Under the pieces are notes generated by a model that worked only from the letters and a program-made list of their open reading frames with translations, was not told where the DNA came from and made no database searches. Below, piece after piece: positions 57,380-64,000 of a stretch of 64,000 bases of DNA (its first letter is position 1; every line of letters starts with the position of its first letter). The position numbers were made by a program, and so were the translations under genes. Origin of the DNA: Sisyra terminalis. Its lineage: Eukaryota; Arthropoda; Insecta; Neuroptera; Sisyridae. Location: assembly GCA_958496175.1 (NCBI GenBank), contig OY292274.1, forward strand, positions 7,750,001 through 7,814,000, read 5' to 3'.

Positions 57380-59757
57380 CTAGCTGATCCCCGCGACTTC
57401 TTCTGTGTAACGTAGATGTAGATTATATTTTCTTTTTAAATTTGCTATTTGTAGTGGCATATGGAAGTTATTATTTTTCTTATTTCTTTTACGAAAAACA
57501 TAATCTTACTTAAAAACATTATTTTGTCAACTTTAAAAAGACACATTTAATAAACTGTTACTTAGAATAAATGTTGTATATAATGATCAATTAATTTTCA
57601 AAAAATATTTATAAATATCTAAAAAAGAGTATGGTCTATTCCGTATACTTACCGTGAACCAATTAATCCGTAAATCAATCACCATTTGTTTATAAATAAA
57701 AACTATCGTAAAGTTCAATAAAGTCAGTCATAATTATGACTTAAAACAATCAGAAGTTATCAAAACACTCGCCTAGATATTAAGAATATTAGTAGAAATA
57801 CCATTTCATTGTCTCAACTTTAACACTACTGAAATGTACAAAACTACCGCAAAATTGAAATTTGTACAATTACAAGGAACTCAGTTCCTTCATAATCAAG
57901 TACCAACCATTGTGTATCTATGCACTTATTATAATTTATTATTATTATTATATCTGAATTTCAACTATTTTCTTTCAGTTCGCCGAATTTCTCGCTATTC
58001 GATATTCGCTCATTAATGTATTTATTTGTGATTACGTATATCGGATTTTCAGGTTTACAATATGTGAAAGCCAAAAAACATAATGCTCACATATGAACTT
58101 AACCTTTTTTAGATTTATATATTAGAGTTTAAATTTTAAAGCAGATCCAACGTTTTTGTTTCTAATAATAAACCAACATTGTTATATTTTAAGCGATAAA
58201 ACATTTCGTCTATAACGAACATACCTAGATAATTAAATTTGAAATTTCGATTGTTTATTAGACGTTATGCCGTATAAACTTTGCCACCATTTTTCACTCT
58301 TTTAGAGGAGGAATTATCAAAAAAACCTTTCTTATTATATATCTGCATCGTGTAAGAAAAACATTCCAGATTTCATAGACACAAATATGGATTTAAATGA
58401 AAATTACAATGTAAAACGAAAAAAATATGACCTTCTGTATTTTGATAATCATGACTAAAAAGCAATTCCAACATTGTTGGAAATAAATAGAAAGCGTGGA
58501 AGGAAATTCGAATATTTTATTTATTTTCAAAAACAATAATTGATTTTAAAATTTGTCTAAATACCGAAGAAAAATTGGTTTGGAAGATTTTATTTTTTGA
58601 TTGACAATGAAATATATGATAAAAAAATGCTCCCTTAATGTTAAATAATTGCTCCAGGTCACAATCATTGGTTCATAAAAATTAGATTTTAAAAAAAATT
58701 GATTGCTGAAAAACAAACAAAAATTAAAAATTTCCTCTTTGGTATTTGGTTAAAGTACCTACTACATAAACTTTCATTCTAATTAAGTGAAATGACGTTA
58801 TTTAAAATGCTGTAGTTAAAATGATATAACAAAAACGGAGACTTATTATTAATTAAATATTTATTTATTAATTACACTTATTAAATTCAAAGTTTCGATT
58901 GTTGATTAACTTAACATTTTCTCATATAAACTTAGTCACCCCTTTTACTCCTTTAGGGTTGGAATTTTCAAAAAAATTCTAATCAGATGTCTACTTCTTA
59001 AAAGGAATACATCGAATATTAAAATTTCATCAGTCAGAGGGGATATAAATACAGGATTTTATATATGCACGGTTTTAAAAACGTATTTACTTTAAGTTTT
59101 ATTACTATTATTATTATTACTACTACTACTATTATTTTTTTAAATTTTTGTTAATATTTTCTTATTGAGCAACTCTATTTACAACAATTTTGTAAAAAAA
59201 ATAAAAAAAAAGTGTTTACTGGTAAGGTTCGAACCCACGTCTTTAAAATTAGGAACTTCAGAATGTTAGATACGTAAGCTGCTACGCTGTTAACATCAGC
59301 TATGTGTTTTATTTATAAAAAGGCTTATATTTCAAAGAGACAATTTTTCAAAATTTAAATTTAATTTATAGTGCTTTTTATTAGCTCAACTAAAAATATT
59401 TTTACAGATTATTTTTTAACTTTAAATTATCTTTCCAATGATATATAACTTACCTGTCAAATGTAAAAATTTCTGTTTTCATCCCTAGAGAATACCTTCC
59501 CTTATTATTTTTTTGGAATGATAAGTAGCCTAAAGTCTGTAGGAAATTGTGTTGTATCTTAATACCAAATTTCATTAAATTCGGCTGTTCCGTTCTTTAG
59601 TTAAATCGAAACACACAGACAGACAGCCAGACAGACAAAAATTTTAAAAATGTTAAATTTTAAAATAATAAGGGTCTCTTGAAACAAAGTTTTACCCTAA
59701 AATTGGGGTCAAAATCGAAATGTACAGACAGACGTATGCATTTTATATATTAGTATA
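57380..59757 (-). mobile_element. Helitron-like non-autonomous element, copy 7
   Basis: It starts A|CTAGCTGATCCCCGCGACTT and keeps the full block order through the ATT repeat (59103-59130), the tRNA-like module (59224-59312), the GACAGACAGCCAGACAGAC tract (59618-59637) and the TATATTAGTATATA end. The very last bases have mutated away from TATAGA, so the TC end is approximate. Confidence 0.77.
59224..59312 (-). other. tRNA-like module in element copy 7, best B-box
   Basis: On the minus strand: AACAGCGTAGCAGCTTACG (A-box region), an anticodon-arm-like CTAACATTCTGA stretch, and GACGTGGGTTCGAACCTTACC. The last contains a textbook B-box (GGTTCGAACC) and a 5-bp T-arm GTGGG/CTTAC with wobble pairs. 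It occupies the same place as in copies 2, 5 and 6. There is no acceptor stem, so this is a Pol III promoter-like relic and not a tRNA. Confidence 0.6.
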
Positions 59758-59929
59758 TATAATTATGAATATAGCAATTTTCAAAATTTTAAAAAAAGAA
59801 AACTATGATTTTAATTTCAAACTACTGGCTAATAGTGCCCGACCATTAGAGGAGATTTCAAAATTAGCCATAAACTATTTTCAAAATCATCTAAGCTGTA
59901 GCGGTTTTGCCTATTTAGGTACTTAAGTA

Positions 59930-60306
59930 AGGTTACCAATTTTAAATTATAGAAAATCCGGAGAACGTATAACTAAATCCGGAGAGTTGTATTCAATAAA
60001 AAACAGTTGGAAAAATGTAGCAAGTATTCTAAATGATAACGTTCACAAGCTTTACTTTTTGACTATAAAATCAATTGTTATCGCTTGATAACAGTGGAAA
60101 ATTTTGTTTTTTATTAACATTGAAAAATGTGGAAAATCGTTTTTGTAAACTAGAGTCAAGAAAAAATTACATTTTTCTGGAGTTTCCGGTCTAGAATGGG
60201 GGAATTGGTAACTAAAAAAATCCGGAGATTATTTTTGTAAACTGGAGTCTGGAGAAAACATTATTTTTCTGGAGTCTCCGGACTAAAACTGGAGAGTTGG
60301 TAACCT
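59930..60306. mobile_element. MITE with AGGTTACCAA tips
   Basis: AGGTTACCAATTTTA on the left and GAGTTGGTAACCT on the right are inverse ends, each next to TA (59928-59929 and 60307-60308), a Tc1/mariner-like 2-bp target. The interior has repeated TCCGGAGA/TCTCCGGA motifs (for example about 59956, 60222 and 60276). It is 377 bp and non-coding. Confidence 0.75.
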
Positions 60307-60384
60307 TATATTTAAAGGATTTTTTTTACCGTCGCTTTATAACTACTAAGGTCTTTAGCGACTCTAGGGTTAATAAAAATCCGT

Positions 60385-60485
60385 AATCGAGAAATATCAA
60401 CAATTTGCTCGATACGAGGATCAAACCTAAAATCTACCAGTTTTGGAGCGATCAGCTAGGACCACTTGACCACCAGTAGGTTAAA
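60385..60485 (-). other. tRNA-like element (SINE-head type)
   Basis: On the minus strand: CTGGTGGTCAAGTGGTCCTA resembles a D-arm/A-box, and GGTTTGATCCTCG is a near-consensus B-box. The gap between them fits a tRNA with a modest variable arm. An AT-rich tail follows toward 60300. It looks like a tRNA-derived SINE head or a decayed tRNA; the anticodon could not be fixed. Confidence 0.5.
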
Positions 60486-60489
60486 AAAC

Positions 60490-61085
60490 TTTTAATTTAC
60501 ATTATTTGATTGTTCAATAAGGATTTAACATCAATGGGTTTGATAAGTTTAATACTTTTTACTAATTGTTCGTCAATCTGGACAATATCAAATATATCAA
60601 ACGTATCAAACAAGAACCCAATCTCCGAATAGAACGAATAGAAAGATGAAAGAAGACATAAAATGAGCATTAATATTATTGGTTACTCTCGCCTACAATG
60701 ACGTACAAGTTGAACAAACCCCACCAACTCATAGCCAATACGACCATATAATAAATACATATAATAAAAATTAACATAGTAGTGAATGAAAGATGTCATA
60801 ATTTTACTAAAATAATTTTTAATTTGTTATTATGTTGAAATAAGTTTGCTGAAAGTTGGTTTAATTGTAAATAAAATAATGAATTTTATTATACAAATAA
60901 AAATACGTTTTAAAACATCCACATTATTTTCCGTTTTATATATTATTGTTGTTTGAGGTTATGACATATTATTCTTTATCAAAACCAAATATTATTTTTT
61001 TTATTTTGCAATCACGTAAGTGAAAAATACCTAACTTTTGTAGACTCTTTTTAATACTTAACCTATTTATTAAATAAATTGAAGA
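60490..61085. other. upstream region of the compact host gene
   Basis: AT-rich sequence without a long ORF or repeat end. It should include the promoter and 5' UTR of the gene starting at 61086, but I cannot point to a specific TATA box or transcription start. Confidence 0.4.
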
Positions 61086-61909
61086 ATGTCAGACGATATC
61101 GACTACGAAAAACAATTTCAAGCAGATCTTGAAAAAGCACAAGCATTGAGCTTAGAAAGTTTGGCACTGGAAAAATTTCGTATGCAAAAGAAATTGGAAC
61201 GTTTACAATCTCAGCTTAACAAACTCCAACCGAAAACTAATGAAGAAACATCACAAGGTTTGTTCTAGTGAATAACAAAGAGCTAAAACATATGTAAGGA
61301 TTTATTAAAATTTCAGATGCAATATCTAATGAACGATCGGAAAGAGTTACATCAAATCCTATTTCACGACCTAGGCCAGGTTCTTTTAATTCTGGTCAAT
61401 CGACATCAATTATTGCACCACCACCTATTAATCAAAGACGAAATAGCACTACAACAAATAATACAGCAATAAAGACCAGTGACGAAATGGATTTGATATC
61501 ATTTACAAGTCCTACACAAACAGTATCGTCTCCCGATAAATTAAAAGATTTGTGCGATCAAATACATATGTACAAATGAAGTTTGAAATTATCATTTGAA
61601 TAAATCTATTGGAAATTTATTTTTAGGCTAACAAAACAAAAGTCGGATTCACAAAATATTGATAGACAGCGTACTTCAATAAACTTACAGCCTGCAGTAA
61701 ACTTAAATAGTATTTTTACTAAAAATATGTATCCTTCTGCATGTTCTTCATCAGCCATTATTCCATCGTCGATTTCTTTACAACCTCCTAGCTATGGTTT
61801 TCAACCACATATTACTTCTGGATTAAATTTTATGAGTGGCATCGCACCATTAAATACAGGATATCAATTTCCACCAACAGTGCCTCCTCAGGTATATTCA
61901 CCTTCATAA
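61086..61909 (+). CDS. compact host gene, three exons, 235-aa protein with UIM-like N-terminus
   Basis: Exons are 61086-61257, 61317-61569 and 61627-61909. Introns are 59 and 57 bp: CAAG|GTTTGT...TTTCAG, then AT|GTACAA...TTTTTAG. All phases agree, giving 708 nt and 235 residues. The ATG context is GAAGAATGTCAG. Residues about 5-45 form a charged helix with DLEKAQALSLESLALEKF, which fits a ubiquitin-interacting motif (hydrophobic-xx-Ala-xxx-Ser), followed by a short coiled coil (QKKLERLQSQLNKLQ). The middle is Ser/Thr/Asn/Pro-rich and disordered, with PPPINQRRNST and DEMDLISF, an adaptor-type acidic-hydrophobic motif. The C-terminal third is Pro/Tyr/Gly-rich (QPPSYGFQPH; YQFPPTVPPQVYSPS). There is no membrane segment or signal peptide. 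The layout suggests a ubiquitin-linked endocytic or trafficking adaptor, but that is inference and I do not recognise the family. The second donor is non-consensus. Confidence 0.8.
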
Positions 61910-62169
61910 TTATTAGAATTAAGTTTTTATTTATTTACTTTCCCATACAACCTTTGTATTTAATATGAATATATTAAGAGTGTTTTATCCTATAATATGT
62001 CACAATCTCATGCCAACGACTTTGCTTGAATAATTGATTAACACACCAAAAATATATTTAACTACAACACATTTTGACTTGAAGCTTTGTATGTATATAA
62101 ATATAATCTTTAATATCTATTTTCTTCTTAAAAAGCCTTTTGGGTTTTGTTAGTCACAATTTTGCAGAA
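61910..62169. other. 3' flank of the compact host gene
   Basis: The likely 3' UTR follows TAA at 61907. There is no classic AATAAA close by; AT-rich variants (AATATATTAAGA near 61970, AATATATTTAAC near 62050) could serve. Nothing else was found. Confidence 0.4.
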
Positions 62170-62265
62170 GAAAGAAAAGTTAACTGCCAGGATTGAACCG
62201 GAAGCCCCTTGAAAGCAGAGTGAAGGTATTCTCATTGCGCCATGAACATACCGATGATAACAACG
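62170..62265 (-). other. tRNA-like element (SINE-head type)
   Basis: On the minus strand: TGGCGCAATGAGAATACC (A-box-like), ACTCTGCTTTCAAGG, then CCGGTTCAATCCTGGCAG, with a near-consensus B-box and a 4-bp T-arm. TTAACTTTTC follows, giving a TTTT Pol III stop. It probably derives from a tRNA but is too irregular in the anticodon arm to be a working tRNA gene. Confidence 0.55.
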
Positions 62266-62587
62266 ATTATTTTCTACGTAAAACTACAGTAACATATGTA
62301 CAAAAAAAAATAGGCTTATAGAATCCAAAAAAATAAGTAGCCTAGAACCATCTACGAGAGTTCCCTTTTTTTTTTAGTAAATCTACCTCCTGAAAAAAAG
62401 CGTTTTTTTTAACAAGAAATGTCATAAGGCTTTTAATTTAAATAACTATCACGATTTTGTTTAAATTTTCTTTGCCAACAACGACTGATGCATATGTCGA
62501 CAAGTTTTACTTGAAATTCACATTTCGCTATCAAATTACTGATAATAAACACAGACATAATCTGAACAAATAACAGAATATTATTTA

Positions 62588-63013
62588 CTAGCTGAACCCG
62601 GCAGACGTTGTCTTCCAGTCTATGGTTGTAAATAAATAAATTGAATTTAGCAAAAAAAAGCTTATGACTTATTAGAATCACTGCCCGTATCAACCCGCAG
62701 TATCTCTCACTGTACCAATTATAACTTACTTTCAAGATATACGTTTATCAATTACGTTTAGAGAAAATTTGCTCTACCTTTAAAAATCACTGCACCATCA
62801 TAGCAATTCAGTATTGACAGTTAACGACTATTGTATTGGTCGTTGAAAAAGCCGTTTTCTTGCGATCACAGGTATGTTTTCGACGCAAGAAAAAGATAAA
62901 AACAATCTTTAAAGCGGATTGTATATCGTGACAAAATTTGAGCTAAATCAATGATAATTTTTTTGAGTTTTTGAAATCTGCATAAACCAATACCACAATT
63001 TTATATATGTAGA
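62588..63013 (-). mobile_element. short Helitron-like element (426 bp)
   Basis: The left edge A|CTAGCTGAACCCGGCAGAC and right edge TATATGTAGA|T give, on the minus strand, A|TCTACATATA...GGGTTCAGCTAG|T. Eleven bases before CTAG is a hairpin, AGAC-AAC-GTCT. The layout is the same as in the long copies, but the interior is unrelated, so it is a second family using the same ends. Confidence 0.72.
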
Positions 63014-64000
63014 TAAAAGATAGATTATTTATTGTTTATTTAAATCAGAGGTTGTCAAAGGTAGCCAACCCGCGAACCACAAAAGGCACCTTTAACAATT
63101 TCTTCGACCCGCGATATGCATCAGGCTTTCATAAAATGTATACCTTTTATAATGACCAAATTGGTGAAAACTGAAATATTAAAATGATTACAGTGTATCT
63201 AAATTTAATATGGAGAATTTGAAATATAACTTCAAAAGAGGCTCCCGGAGTTATGATGCATTTCCGAAGTGGACCGCAATATCATTTTTATCACCTCTGA
63301 TTTCATGTATGCTGGTTTTTCGATATCTTAAAAAAGAACATAGATTTTTAATTCAAGAATTCAATTTATATTCAATAAATGGGTGTCTATTTATTTATTT
63401 TAATCGGCCTTCTTCTGAACGCTACTTTTATTATTAATAATTAAACGTAAATAGGCAACCTTTTCTTCCGAAGAAAAATTAGCTGAACTTGATTACAAAG
63501 TTTCTATCAAATCAGTAAAGCTGTCTTTAAATTGGGACCATAAGTAAAATCAGAATTAAATATTGTTACAACTATTTAGATTAGACTTGTCTATGACCTT
63601 TCTTATATTTTTTTTTTGGCCAAACACTGAGATGTACCTGAAAACATAATATTATCGAATTCGATTAACCTGTTCTTCAATCATACGGTAGAATTCTGGT
63701 AGACAAATATTAAAATACAATTTTTTGACCTTTGCTCCATAATGACTATTATTGTGAGCAAAATCGAATAAATTCCAAACAGGTGTGAAATTGAAAAGAA
63801 TTTTACCTATTCTCAACTGCGATAATAAATAATATACCAATGAGAAGAATGCAGATTCAAAGGTGTAATTTGTGGAATCGGAAAAAGGTGTTAATGTATT
63901 TATAATTGACAACAAATAATAAATGTCTCAAACCGGTTCAGATTACTTAAACGATATATTTATACCTGTCATTCTCTCATTTTGGCCTTCAAGTTTTAAC
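63014..64000. other. unassigned DNA, possible hAT-type end at about 63045
   Basis: ATCAGAGGTTGTCAAAGGTA followed by GCCAACCCGCGAACCAC (63045-63080) resembles the CAGxGGTTCTCAA..CCGCG tips of some hAT elements, but no matching right end or target duplication lies in the window. ORFs at 63210-63437 (+) and 63652-63915 (-) show no recognised domain. Confidence 0.35.

Noticed and set aside
63045..63080. hAT element starting at CAGAGGTTGTCAAAGG
   Set aside because: Only one end resembles a hAT tip; no inverse end or 8-bp duplication lies in the window, so it is mentioned only as a possibility.

Overview
The window reads as nuclear DNA of an arthropod, most likely an insect. It is strongly AT-rich, has no operon-like gene packing, contains short spliceosomal introns (57-59 bp) with GT-AG borders, and carries many eukaryotic transposons. 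The order of insect cannot be settled from the sequence alone. Only two convincing host genes are present. One is a three-exon, partly visible gene on + (44171-51859), split by a 6.4 kb intron full of transposons. The other is a compact, complete three-exon gene on + (61086-61909, 235 aa) with a UIM-like N-terminus. I could not name either product. Two weak host exon candidates lie at 2601-2779 and 37009-37077.

Most of the rest is interspersed repeats. The dominant family has at least seven long copies (319-1728, 3059-5791, 16581-18525, 20769-22702, 26529-30145, 31666-35310, 57380-59757) plus fragments. All share a TC...CTAG-end layout, insertion between A and T, and a small 3' hairpin, so I read them as non-autonomous Helitron-like elements. 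Several carry a tRNA-like module with Pol III A/B-box character. A short relative lies at 62588-63013. Other mobile DNA includes three hAT deletion derivatives of about 0.7 kb with 8-bp target duplications (19254, 41259, 56501); a PIF/Harbinger element with both a transposase and a Myb/SANT remnant (33673-35147); a fragmented, inverted Penelope-like element with a GIY-YIG domain (11000-12350); a truncated Jockey-like LINE with a poly(A) tail (12710-14893); a solo LTR (50639-51029); and several long foldback elements (8163-9492, 28563-29226, 39658-40762, 45743-49272, 42698-43557, 52297-54818).

Nesting is extensive. In one place a foldback lies inside a hAT-like element inside a Helitron-like copy (26529-30145). 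In the long intron of the 44 kb gene, a TA-flanked transposon with a decayed coding region was entered by a foldback, which itself holds a further 2.2 kb insert, and a solo LTR also sits in the intron.

Layout: 0-6 kb Helitron-like copies, one with a nested 370-bp tandem duplication; 6-11 kb largely unassigned, with a foldback; 11-15 kb retroelement remnants; 16-23 kb Helitron-like and hAT copies; 23-26 kb small inverted-repeat elements, one with hammerhead-like motifs; 26-35 kb two large nested Helitron-like copies; 35-43 kb unassigned DNA with foldback, hAT and an inverted duplicated transposon gene; 44-52 kb host gene; 52-55 kb large palindrome; 56-60 kb hAT and Helitron-like; 60-64 kb host gene, tRNA-like elements and a short Helitron-like element.
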